21,904 bases of DNA, taken from contig JAICPP010000027.1 of NCBI GenBank assembly GCA_025929805.1, forward strand, positions 1-21,904, in the 5' to 3' direction. This stretch comes from Gemmatimonadales bacterium. Its GTDB lineage: Bacteria > Gemmatimonadota > Gemmatimonadetes > Gemmatimonadales > GWC2-71-9. Within the stretch, counting starts at the first letter, position 1. Every line of letters begins with the position of its first letter. This document shows positions 1-7,380 of this stretch, piece after piece. The translations under genes were made by a program, and so were the position numbers. The notes under the pieces were generated by a model, which made no database searches, had not been told where the DNA came from, and worked only from the letters and a program-made list of their open reading frames with translations.

Positions 1-1050
1 ATGCAGCGCAGCGAACGTCCGGGCTGCGATACCGGGCACGCCGAGCATCCCATTGCCGGTCACAGTGATCAGGGCCTGCCCCGCGGCAGCGGTGAGGGCT
101 TTGACCGGATATGGGCCCGCCGGAACCCGCTCGGAGACTTCGGTGCCGGGCGATTGGGGGTCGGCGAACGGACGGAGATAGATCGGCGTGGGCCGGCCCA
201 TCAGTGGGATCAGCGCTCGGGGATGAAGTACCCTGGCACCGTAGTAGGCCAACTCCGCCGCCTCGCGCACGTGCAGGCGAGGAATGACCCGCGCATTGTC
301 AACCACATATGGATCCGCAGTCAGCAAGCCGGGCACATCCTTCCAGAGAGACACCCGGGAGGCACCCAGAGCACGGGCCAGGAGCGTGGCCGTAAGATCC
401 GATCCGCCTCGCCCCAGTGTGGCCACCTCTCCGGTGGGAGTGGCTCCCAGAAAGCCGGGGACCACCGGAACCACCCCACGGACCAGCAGTGGCTGGAGAT
501 GCCGTTGTATGCTGCGGTCGGTGCGCTCCAGATCGGGCGCGGCCTGGCCGAAGGCGGAATCGGTGTGCACCAGGTCGGTGGCGTCCACGTACCTCGCATC
601 GATGCCTGCCTGGCGCAGCGCGGCCGCCACCAGCCGTGCGCTGAGCCGCTCACCGCGGGAAATCAGGTAGTCGATGGTACGCGGTGTCAGCTCGCCGACC
701 ACCCGAAGACCTTGGACCAGAGCTTCCAGCTCCTGAAAGTCATCGGCGATATGGGCCAGGGTGACGGCACGGCTTCGTCCCGCTGCGAGCAGCGTGCGAG
801 CGACCTCCGTATGACGAGAGCGAAGCTGAGCTACCAGCGCGGCGACCGTGCGTTCCTTGCCACTTCCGGCCTGCCGGGCGACCTCGAGGAGTGCATCGGT
901 CACCCCGGCCATGGCGGAGACGACAATAGCAATCGGTTCCGAAGCGTAGCTCTGCGTGATCTCGACGGCGTGCCGAACCGCGGTGGAGTCGGCCAGCGAG
1001 GCTCCGCCGAACTTGTGCACCTGGGGTGCGCGGCGGCGGCGTGGCGGCAT
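1..1050 (-). CDS. Aspartate kinase, ThrA-like, 3' end beyond the window (possibly fused to homoserine dehydrogenase)
   Basis: This enzyme would phosphorylate aspartate, the first step towards lysine, threonine and methionine, in the cytoplasm. I read 350 codons on the minus strand without a stop up to the window edge. The N-terminal kinase signature KFGGASLAD is at residues 13-21, SRGER at 131-135 and the nucleotide-binding GRGGSD at 213-218. From about residue 317 an ACT regulatory domain begins, ending at the edge in a GMLGVPGIAARTF stretch that resembles the corresponding part of E. coli ThrA. The family therefore allows either a free aspartokinase (about 450 residues) or a bifunctional kinase/homoserine dehydrogenase (about 820); the window cannot decide. 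The start is ATG at 1050 with a G-rich stretch about 10 nt upstream; GTG at 1020, just before the conserved part, is an alternative. The divergent neighbour starts only 16 bp away. The opposite strand is also open here (1-1230) but that reading shows no recognisable protein. Confidence 0.93.
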   Translation of the reverse strand, partial: MPPRRRRAPQVHKFGGASLADSTAVRHAVEITQSYASEPIAIVVSAMAGVTDALLEVARQAGSGKERTVAALVAQLRSRHTEVARTLLAAGRSRAVTLAHIADDFQELEALVQGLRVVGELTPRTIDYLISRGERLSARLVAAALRQAGIDARYVDATDLVHTDSAFGQAAPDLERTDRSIQRHLQPLLVRGVVPVVPGFLGATPTGEVATLGRGGSDLTATLLARALGASRVSLWKDVPGLLTADPYVVDNARVIPRLHVREAAELAYYGARVLHPRALIPLMGRPTPIYLRPFADPQSPGTEVSERVPAGPYPVKALTAAAGQALITVTGNGMLGVPGIAARTFAALH

Positions 1051-1066
1051 GTGTTAGTTTCCCCCC

Positions 1067-1582
1067 ATGCTTGGACTCCTCAAGCTGATCCAGTCCATCA
1101 TCAAGACGCTGCACTCGGCGGGAACGCCGGGGCAGGTGGCTGCGGGTATGGCCTTGGGGTCGGCTCTCGGGCTCACCCCGCTGATGAACGTGCACAATCT
1201 GGTGGTTTTTTCTCTGCTGGTGCTGCTTAACGTGTCCTTCGGTGGTGGTATGCTGGGCTGGATGCTGTTCGTGCCGATCGGCTTTCTGCTCGACCCACTC
1301 TTTCATTCCATCGGTCTGAGGCTGCTCGAAGCGCCGTCGCTCAGGCCACTTTGGACGAGCTGGACCAATACACCCGTCCTTCCTTATACCAACTTCAACA
1401 ATACAGTTGTTCTCGGCAGCTTCGTGGGTTGGGTTCTGCTGGCCGTTCCCATCTTCTTTGCGGCCCGTTACGGCGTGGCGCGGTATAGAGCTACCGTGGG
1501 TGAGCGAGTTCGGCAATCCCGCTTATACAAGGCGGTTACCGCGTCACAGGTGTACAACATCTACCGTCTCTTCCGGCCGTGA
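1067..1582 (+). CDS. TIGR03546 family (DUF2062-like) membrane protein
   Basis: This is a 171-residue inner-membrane protein of unknown function. It matches what I know of TIGR03546: an N-terminal amphipathic stretch, a GMALGSALGLTPLMNVHN segment at about residues 27-44, three hydrophobic segments (about 38-60, 62-85 and 115-140), and the conserved FNNTVVLGS motif shortly before the last one. The length is normal for the family. ATG at 1067 is the first plausible start; no purine-rich ribosome site precedes it, only pyrimidines, so the transcript may be leaderless or the signal unusual. Its stop overlaps the GTG start of the next gene by 4 nt (GTGA), which implies translational coupling. Members of this family are known to be encoded beside TIGR03545, as here. 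The function is unknown. Confidence 0.88.
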   Translation: MLGLLKLIQSIIKTLHSAGTPGQVAAGMALGSALGLTPLMNVHNLVVFSLLVLLNVSFGGGMLGWMLFVPIGFLLDPLFHSIGLRLLEAPSLRPLWTSWTNTPVLPYTNFNNTVVLGSFVGWVLLAVPIFFAARYGVARYRATVGERVRQSRLYKAVTASQVYNIYRLFRP

Positions 1583-3408
1583 AGGTCAAAATATTCCGGT
1601 GGAAGGCCATCGGACCGCTGCTCCTCTTCTTGACCATCCTCGGGGTGCTGGTCTGGATCTTTGCCGAGCCCATTGCCAAGGATACGACCGAGGAAGCCAG
1701 CAGCGAGCTCCTGGGGACCCAGGTGGATCTAGGAAAGCTCGACCTGCTTCCGCGCCAGGCGTCCGTCGATTTGCGGGCGCTGCAAATAGCCGATCCCTTT
1801 GTACTCACTCGCAACCTGGTGGAGGCAGATGAAATCCGGCTCAAGCTGAATCCCACCGCGCTGGCCGAGAAGAAGATCGTAATCGAGCACCTCAACCTGC
1901 AGGGGATGCGCTTCGGCACTCAGCGCAAGACACCGGCGCGGCCCCCCAGTGGCAAAGGATTCACGCCCCAGGTATACCGGGCGGTGCAGCAATGGGCCAA
2001 TCAGTTCAACGTGCCACTGCTGTCGCTTACACCCATCGATACCATTCGCCAGCTGGCGTTGAATCCCACTCAACTCACCACGATCAAACAGGCCCAGAGC
2101 CTGCTCGCCCGCACCGACTCCACCCGGCAAGCCCTGGAGCAGGGATTCCAGCAGCTGGATATCCGGCCGACCGTGGATTCCGGGCGGGCTCTGGTCCAGC
2201 GTCTCGGGGCCACCGATCCGAAGAAGCTTGGAGTGGAAGGCACTGCTCAGGCCATCCAGTCAGTGAAGCAGACTCTCAAGAGTGTTGAAACAGCCAAGAA
2301 ACGAGTGGAGTCTCTGGAGCGAAACACCCGCTCGGCGGTAGAGTTCCTGGGCCAGGGAGTTCAGCTCGTGAATCAGGCGACCGAGAAGGACTTCGCCTTT
2401 GCCAAGTCGCTCCTGAAGCTGCCGACGTTCTCGGCTCCCGAAATCGGTGAGGCCTTCTTCGGCCAGGTGAGCATCGATCGGTTCAAGCAGGCCGTCTACT
2501 GGGCGGAGTTGGCGCAGAAGTACATGCCTCCGGGACTCCTGCCTCGTCCCGCTCCGGGTCCCCAGCGGCTCCGCGCCTCGGGCGCCACGATCGAATTTCC
2601 CAAGATGGAGGAGTTTCCGCGCTTCCTTCTGGAGCAAGGCACCATCGACTTCACTATAGGCGGGGCGACTCCGGTGCGAGGCGCTTACATGGCCACGGTT
2701 CGCGGGCTTACCTCCACTCCGGCGCTCTTCGGACGCCCGGCAGTGATCACCGCAGGCCGGCGGGCCGCGGGATCGACAATCGCGTCGATCGACGTCGATG
2801 CCGTCATCAACCATGTCACCTCGCGGACAGTCGACTCGGTGAACGCTCGCCTGCGAGGCGTCAAGCTGCCGACATTCGATCTGCCCGGTGTCCCCTTTCG
2901 AGTGGTGCCAGGCAGCGGTGCGAGCGAGCTGGCCTTTACCATGAGAGGCTCCGAGTTGAAGGGCCGCTGGGCCATTCGGTCCAACCAGGTGAGCTGGCTG
3001 GCCGATACCGCCGGCCGTTCGCCGAACACCCTCGAGCGGTTGGTATGGCGGGTGATCTCCGGGCTCAACGACTTGAACGTGGTTGCGGAGCTCGGCGGCT
3101 CGGTTGCGTCGCCCAGGCTCTCGGTATCCAGCAATCTGGACCAGGCGATCGCAAAGCAGCTCAAGGCCGTCATGGGCGAGGAGATTGCGCGGGCCGAACG
3201 GATGGTCCGGGCCAAGGTCGACAGTGTGGTCGCGGCTGAAGTCGAGCCAGTCAAGCGTCGGGTCACTGCGGTCCAGGCAGAGGCGAACAAGCGGATCCAG
3301 GTTGAGCGTCAGCAACTGGAGCAGGTTGAAGCAGATTTGAATGCTCAATTGAAGCGGCTGACCGGTGGGCTGGCCCCAGGGATTCGGTTGCCGGAGATCA
3401 AGTTGTAA
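1579..3408 (+). CDS. TIGR03545 family envelope protein
   Basis: This 609-residue protein is of unknown function, from a family found in a small share of outer-membrane-bearing bacteria and paired with TIGR03546. The N-terminus has basic residues followed by one transmembrane anchor (about 11-28), so the rest should face the periplasm. Residues 40-120 (LGTQVDLGKLDLLP... then a LKLNPTAL segment) resemble the AsmA/DUF748-type repeats of proteins that span the envelope. A long helical part follows (about 130-290), then a beta-rich AsmA-like part (about 340-530), then a C-terminal coiled coil rich in E, Q and K (about 530-595). The GTG start at 1579 overlaps the upstream stop by 4 nt. An AsmA-like role in lipid or outer-membrane homeostasis is my inference, not an established function. 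A heptamer inverted repeat begins two bases after its TAA stop. Confidence 0.87.
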   Translation: MKVKIFRWKAIGPLLLFLTILGVLVWIFAEPIAKDTTEEASSELLGTQVDLGKLDLLPRQASVDLRALQIADPFVLTRNLVEADEIRLKLNPTALAEKKIVIEHLNLQGMRFGTQRKTPARPPSGKGFTPQVYRAVQQWANQFNVPLLSLTPIDTIRQLALNPTQLTTIKQAQSLLARTDSTRQALEQGFQQLDIRPTVDSGRALVQRLGATDPKKLGVEGTAQAIQSVKQTLKSVETAKKRVESLERNTRSAVEFLGQGVQLVNQATEKDFAFAKSLLKLPTFSAPEIGEAFFGQVSIDRFKQAVYWAELAQKYMPPGLLPRPAPGPQRLRASGATIEFPKMEEFPRFLLEQGTIDFTIGGATPVRGAYMATVRGLTSTPALFGRPAVITAGRRAAGSTIASIDVDAVINHVTSRTVDSVNARLRGVKLPTFDLPGVPFRVVPGSGASELAFTMRGSELKGRWAIRSNQVSWLADTAGRSPNTLERLVWRVISGLNDLNVVAELGGSVASPRLSVSSNLDQAIAKQLKAVMGEEIARAERMVRAKVDSVVAAEVEPVKRRVTAVQAEANKRIQVERQQLEQVEADLNAQLKRLTGGLAPGIRLPEIKL

Positions 3409-3410
3409 GC

Positions 3411-3526
3411 AGTCACGAGTCACCAGTCGCGAGTCACGGCCGCGCGAGTTTTAAATGCATTTTGGATGTCTGGTGCCACGAGCCGAGTTGCTTTGGGCTC
3501 GTGACTCGGGACTCGCGACTGGCGAC
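3411..3526. repeat. Inverted heptamer-repeat element A
   Basis: The left arm, 3411-3438, is four heptamers (AGTCACG, AGTCACC, AGTCGCG, AGTCACG). The right arm, 3500-3526, is the reverse-complement type (CGTGACT, CGGGACT, CGCGACT, then GGCGAC). The arms can pair over about 28 positions around a 61-nt AT-richer loop (3439-3499). The element begins two bases after the TIGR03545 stop and ends 29 bases before pntAA. It could act as a terminator or an mRNA-stabilising hairpin, but no U-tract follows the right arm. I see it directly in the sequence; the role is inference. Confidence 0.85.
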
Positions 3527-3555
3527 CACCAATAATCACTTACGAGCTGAAACCC

Positions 3556-4710
3556 ATGCACATCGGAGTGCCCAAGGAGACTTCACCGGGGGAGAGCCGG
3601 GTAGCCCTGGTGCCGGAGTCGTGCAAGAAGTTGATCCAGGCCGGATACAGTGTTGCGGTAGAAGCGTCGGCGGGAGACCAGGCCGGGTTTCCGGACTCGA
3701 CCTATCGCGACGTGGGAGTGGCCATCGAGTCGGAGCCGAGCGCCTTGTTGGCGTCAGCCGATCTTGTGCTCAAGGTCAACGCTCCCACCGGCAGAGACGG
3801 AACCGGCTCCGAGACCGAATGGATGCGTCCCGGCACGGTGTATGTGGGCTCGCTCATGCCGCTCCGGAACCTGGACGTGGTGCGGGCCCTCGCCAGCCGG
3901 CGAATCACCGCGTTTTCCACCGACGCGATCCCCCGGACTACGCGGGCCCAGCCCATGGACACCTTGTCGTCGATGGCCAACATCGCTGGCTATAAGGGAG
4001 CGCTGCTCGCGGCAGCCGAGCTGAACAAGTACTTCCCGATGCTGATGACCGCTGCCGGCATGGTCCCACCGGCCAAGGTCTTTGTGATCGGCGCCGGAGT
4101 CGCTGGGCTCCAGGCCATCGCAACCGCGAAGCGGCTGGGGGCCAACGTGACTGGCACCGACGTCCGGCCTGAAGTCAAAGAGCAGATCGAGAGCGTGGGT
4201 GGCAAGTACGTCGGCATCGAGCTGAAAGAGAGTGCCCTCGCCGGCGGCGGCTATGCCAAGGAGCTATCGGAGGAGGATCGGGCTCGACAGCGGGAGATTC
4301 TGGCCACCCAGTGCGCCCAGTCGGACGTGGTGATCACGACCGCGCTGATCGGCGGAGTGTTTGCGCCCCGCCTCATCTCCGCCGAGATGGTCAAGGCCAT
4401 GAAGCCGGGTGCGGTCATCGTCGACCTTGCCGCCGATGGAGGTGGGAACTGCGAGCTGTCCCGGCCAGGCGAGACGGTGCGAGTCGGAGGCGTCACCATC
4501 CTCGCGCCTCTCAATCTCCCGGCCACTGTGCCGCTGCACGCGAGCCTGCTGTTCTCTCGTAACCTGACTGCCTTTATTCTCGCGTTTACCGCCGATAAGT
4601 CTTTCCGGCTCGATCTCAACGACGACATCCAGCAGGGCGCCCTGATCACTCACGAGGGTGAGGTGGTGCAGGAGCGGACCCGGGATGCCCTGCAGAAAGG
4701 TGCCGCCTGA
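3556..4710 (+). CDS. pntAA: NAD(P) transhydrogenase subunit alpha part 1 (NAD-binding dI)
   Basis: This is the soluble, NAD(H)-binding domain I of proton-translocating transhydrogenase, which transfers hydride from NADH to NADP+ at the cost of the proton gradient. It has 384 residues, the usual length for the split three-subunit form. The N-terminus (IGVPKE..., then ESRVALVPE) is typical of the alanine dehydrogenase/PntA family. The Rossmann motif GAGVAG is at residues 179-184, and D202 in TGTDVRP is expected to bind the adenosine ribose. ATG at 3556 has only a weak purine stretch upstream. The stop codon shares one base with the start of pntAB (TGATG), so the three pnt genes form a coupled operon. 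No promoter is obvious between the upstream hairpin and the start. Confidence 0.97.
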   Translation: MHIGVPKETSPGESRVALVPESCKKLIQAGYSVAVEASAGDQAGFPDSTYRDVGVAIESEPSALLASADLVLKVNAPTGRDGTGSETEWMRPGTVYVGSLMPLRNLDVVRALASRRITAFSTDAIPRTTRAQPMDTLSSMANIAGYKGALLAAAELNKYFPMLMTAAGMVPPAKVFVIGAGVAGLQAIATAKRLGANVTGTDVRPEVKEQIESVGGKYVGIELKESALAGGGYAKELSEEDRARQREILATQCAQSDVVITTALIGGVFAPRLISAEMVKAMKPGAVIVDLAADGGGNCELSRPGETVRVGGVTILAPLNLPATVPLHASLLFSRNLTAFILAFTADKSFRLDLNDDIQQGALITHEGEVVQERTRDALQKGAA

Positions 4711-5048
4711 TGTTCCTCGAAGCACCCGATCCGGCTACGGCGCAGTCGCCCGATATCTGGTCGCAAATCTTCGTGTTCATGCTTGCCACGTTCATTGGAC
4801 TGGGAGTGATCCGGCGGGTCTCGCGGCTTCTGCACACCCCGTTGATGTCCATTACCAACGCCATCTCCGCGATCGCGGTGGTTGGCGCCATCCTGGTTGC
4901 CGGCCCGGACTACCCTGCCGGTATTCGACTCCTGGGCATCATTGCCGTCTTTGCCTCTATGACCAACATCGTGAGTGGCTTTCTCATTACCGAACGCATG
5001 CTCAAGATGTTCAAGACCGACAAGAAGTCCGGCGAGAGCCGTTCATGA
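4710..5048 (+). CDS. pntAB: NAD(P) transhydrogenase subunit alpha part 2 (membrane dII, N-terminal half)
   Basis: This small membrane subunit (112 residues) supplies the first transmembrane helices of the proton channel domain. After a short N-terminal stretch there are three hydrophobic helices (about 20-37, 49-67 and 70-92), with the TPLMSITNAISAIAVVGA segment conserved in PntA C-termini. The C-terminus is short and basic. In E. coli this part is fused to the NAD-binding domain; the separate gene matches the arrangement known from Rhodospirillum rubrum. It starts on the last base of the pntAA stop and its own stop overlaps pntB by 4 nt. Confidence 0.97.
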   Translation: MFLEAPDPATAQSPDIWSQIFVFMLATFIGLGVIRRVSRLLHTPLMSITNAISAIAVVGAILVAGPDYPAGIRLLGIIAVFASMTNIVSGFLITERMLKMFKTDKKSGESRS

Positions 5049-6451
5049 TCGCCAATTTCGTCCAGTTGGTATATCTGGTCGCGGCCGCGCTCTTCGTGTT
5101 CGCCCTGCATTGGATGAACACGCCGGCCACCGCCCGGCGTGGGGTTTACGCCGGCGTCCTCGGCATGGTGCTCGCCGTGGTGGCCACCTGGCTCCAGCCC
5201 CAGGTGATCCACCACCAGGGGATCATTATCGCGGTGATTGCCGGATTCGTGGTCGGCATTCCGCTCTCCAGGGTGCCCCTCACGGCCGTACCCCAGCGAA
5301 CGGCACTGTCGCACGCCTTCGGCGGACTGGCGGCAGGGCTGGTGGGAACCGCCAAGTACTATCTCTGGTTCGGTGAGGGGCCCGCCGAGCTGACCGCCTT
5401 CCGCACTACCGCCATCATCGCCGAGGTAATTCTCGGCTTCTTGACCTTCACCGGCAGTCTCATGGCCGCGGGGAAGCTTCAGGAGATCAAGTGGATTCCT
5501 CAACGTCCGGTGACGTATCCCTTCCAGAACGTCACGAACATCGGATTGCTCCTCCTGGCGGCGGGGCTGGGCGTCGCGGTGGTACTTCAGCCCACCGCCT
5601 CATGGGCCGCCGTGGCCTTCGGCGTTATCATCGCGCTGGCACTCACCTTCGGGGTCCTGCTGATCATCCCGATCGGCGGCGCCGACATGCCGACGGTGAT
5701 TGCCATCCTCAACTCGTATGCCGGTCTCGCCGCCGTCGCGATGGGCTTTGTCCTGGATAACAAGCTTCTCATCATCGCCGGCGCACTGGACGGCTCCAGT
5801 GGTCTCATCCTCGCTATCATCATGTGCAGGGCGATGAACCGGTCCTTCACCAACGTTCTGTTCGGTGCGTTCGGGCAGGTCGCCCCGAGCAAGGCCGGAG
5901 GAGAGGAGAAGATCTATAAATCCGAAACGATTGAAGGGGGCGCCCAGGTGCTGGAGCAGGCCAACTCGGTGGTGATCATCCCCGGCTACGGCATGGCGGT
6001 GGCACAGGCGCAGCACAAGGTTCGCGAACTGTACGACCAGCTCAAGAAACGCGGCGCGACAGTGAAGTTTGCCATCCATCCGGTGGCTGGCCGGATGCCG
6101 GGGCATATGAATGTGCTGCTGGCGGAGGCGGATATCCCCTACACCGACCTGGTGGAGATGGATGATATCAACCCGGACATGCCCCAATGCGACGTGGCCC
6201 TTGTGGTCGGAGCCAACGACGTGGTCAATCCGGCGGCCCGGACCGACAAGAGTAGTCCTATTTATGGAATGCCCATCATCGATGCGGACAAGGCCCGAAC
6301 CGTCTTTGCCATCAAACGGAGCAAAAATCCCGGATTCGCCGGAATCGATAATGAGTTGTACTTTTCCGAACGCACCTGGATGCTCTTCGGAGATGCCAAG
6401 AACGTGGTCGGCGAGCTGGTCAAACAGCTATCCGGCCCCAGTGTGCACTAG
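5045..6451 (+). CDS. pntB: NAD(P) transhydrogenase subunit beta
   Basis: PntB provides most of the membrane channel (domain II) and the NADP(H)-binding domain III. From ATG at 5045, which overlaps the pntAB stop as ATGA, the product is 468 residues, the normal size. The first 260 or so residues are a run of hydrophobic helices. Domain III has the GYGMAVAQAQ fingerprint at residues 314-323, then HPVAGRMPGHMNVLL, GANDVVNP and, near the C-terminus, GDAKNVV from residue 449, all characteristic of NADP binding in this family. The reading frame is open further upstream (from 4658), but the conserved start and the 4-nt overlap fix 5045. Confidence 0.97.
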   Translation: MIANFVQLVYLVAAALFVFALHWMNTPATARRGVYAGVLGMVLAVVATWLQPQVIHHQGIIIAVIAGFVVGIPLSRVPLTAVPQRTALSHAFGGLAAGLVGTAKYYLWFGEGPAELTAFRTTAIIAEVILGFLTFTGSLMAAGKLQEIKWIPQRPVTYPFQNVTNIGLLLLAAGLGVAVVLQPTASWAAVAFGVIIALALTFGVLLIIPIGGADMPTVIAILNSYAGLAAVAMGFVLDNKLLIIAGALDGSSGLILAIIMCRAMNRSFTNVLFGAFGQVAPSKAGGEEKIYKSETIEGGAQVLEQANSVVIIPGYGMAVAQAQHKVRELYDQLKKRGATVKFAIHPVAGRMPGHMNVLLAEADIPYTDLVEMDDINPDMPQCDVALVVGANDVVNPAARTDKSSPIYGMPIIDADKARTVFAIKRSKNPGFAGIDNELYFSERTWMLFGDAKNVVGELVKQLSGPSVH

Positions 6452-6472
6452 TCACTCGGATGAGGTCGTCGT

Positions 6473-7114
6473 ATGCAATCAGTGGCGGCAGCACCGGTTC
6501 TTCTTCTTGCGACTGCGGGCTCGCTTTGGGCCCAGGGCAACTGTCTCGAGCAGGTCAAGCTGCCTGGCGTCGGCCGTTGGGCGGAGTACAAAGCCGTGTA
6601 CAATCAGAAAGAGCCCTACACGATGCGCTACGCCGTAATCGGAACCGAGCGCCGTGGCGGCAAGAGCCTGCAATGGGTCGAGATGCGAATGACCGGAGAG
6701 AAGAAAGACCGCAATATCATCTACCAGATGCTGGTGCCGGGCTCTCTGACTGAAATGGACCAGGTGGAGGAGGTCGTATTCAAAGCGGGCGACCAGCCGG
6801 CCATGAAGCTGGACGGCATGATGATGGGCATGATCAAAGGAGAGCTCGAGAAGCAATCCGTTTATGATAAGTTGTGCGAGGGAGTGAGCCTGGTCGGCAA
6901 GGAGAACATCACCGTTCCGGCCGGTCGTTTCCAGGCGCTCCACTTTCGGAGCGCGGAGTATGAATCCGATAGCTGGCTGGCGCCGAAGGTTCCTTTTTCG
7001 CTGGTCAAGGCGGTAGGGAAGAAGTATCAGATGGAATTGGTGGCCCAGGGCCATGGTGCCAACTCCTCCATCACCGAGAAACCGCAGGAGATGCGGGGAA
7101 TGCGAGGCCCCTGA
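6473..7114 (+). CDS. Small secreted protein of unknown function
   Basis: I do not recognise this 213-residue protein by family. It begins with an apparent signal peptide (hydrophobic residues 4-19, likely cleavage after SLWA), so it should be periplasmic or exported, although the n-region lacks a positive charge. The mature part is rich in beta-prone segments (GRWAEYKAVY, MRYAVIGTE, WVEMRMTG) and has a methionine-rich stretch (LDGMMMGMIKGE) near residue 120, then VPAGRFQALHF. This layout resembles DUF3108/DUF4412-like periplasmic proteins, which is only a structural impression. ATG 6473 is the first start after an in-frame stop, with GAGG at 6463-6466. It lies 21 nt after pntB and could be the last gene of that operon; a role with transhydrogenase is not implied. 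Confidence 0.8.
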   Translation: MQSVAAAPVLLLATAGSLWAQGNCLEQVKLPGVGRWAEYKAVYNQKEPYTMRYAVIGTERRGGKSLQWVEMRMTGEKKDRNIIYQMLVPGSLTEMDQVEEVVFKAGDQPAMKLDGMMMGMIKGELEKQSVYDKLCEGVSLVGKENITVPAGRFQALHFRSAEYESDSWLAPKVPFSLVKAVGKKYQMELVAQGHGANSSITEKPQEMRGMRGP

Positions 7115-7271
7115 CTCACTAGTCGTTGTCGTCGTTTCAAACTGGTACCCAGTCGGGTCGAACGGAACCACCCTGCCAAAGTTGCATACAGGTGCGGCGG
7201 CCCAGCCTTCTGCGTCTCAGCCTCGCTTCCAAGCCCGCAACTGACCATCCCGCTGCAATTTACCTAAGGTG

Positions 7272-7300
7272 TTGATTTTCCGCATCTTACACGTTATATT
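7272..7300 (+). promoter_or_regulatory. Sigma-70-type promoter of the sigma factor gene
   Basis: TTGATT at 7272-7277 and TATATT at 7295-7300 are separated by exactly 17 nt, a near-consensus pair in an AT-richer island of the 266-nt intergenic region. Transcription should start near 7307, leaving a leader of about 74 nt before the GTG start. I see nothing else identifiable in 7115-7270. Confidence 0.8.
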
Positions 7301-7317
7301 GGCCGACTTCAAATTGG

Positions 7318-7364
7318 GCTCGGCCTCAGTCGTGGCTGGCAACCGAGCAGGGGACAAGTGTCCC
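7318..7364 (+). promoter_or_regulatory. Structured 5' leader of the sigma factor mRNA (two hairpins)
   Basis: The leader holds two perfect short stems: GCTCGG (7318-7323) with CCGAGC (7343-7348) around a 19-nt loop, and GGGAC (7351-7355) with GTCCC (7360-7364) around AAGT. The second stem ends 1-2 nt before the Shine-Dalgarno TAGGAGG (7366-7372), which is eight bases from the GTG start. The arrangement could modulate translation. The GGCAACC in the first loop recalls SAM-type riboswitch cores, but the rest does not fit any class I know, so no riboswitch is called. Confidence 0.4.
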
Positions 7365-7380
7365 GTAGGAGGCTAGAAGC

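Noticed and set aside
1..1230. Long plus-strand open frame of 409 codons
   Set aside because: It is antisense to the aspartate kinase, whose motifs are unmistakable, and its translation is low-complexity without any recognisable domain.
3411..3526. CRISPR array or direct-repeat locus
   Set aside because: Units are 7 nt without spacers and the two arms face each other; no cas gene is in the window.
6440..7145. Flanking repeats around the secreted protein gene (shared CACTAGTC and GTCGTCGT)
   Set aside because: The shared words are short, in direct orientation and at unequal distances, so a mobile insertion is not supported.
7115..7270. tRNA or small RNA gene in the gap before the sigma factor promoter
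   Set aside because: I found no T-loop with matching stems, no acceptor pairing and no terminator-like structure in this stretch.
7318..7364. SAM-type riboswitch before the sigma factor gene
   Set aside because: Only a GGCAACC stretch resembles the class; the other conserved elements and the pseudoknot partners are missing, and a sigma factor is not a usual target.
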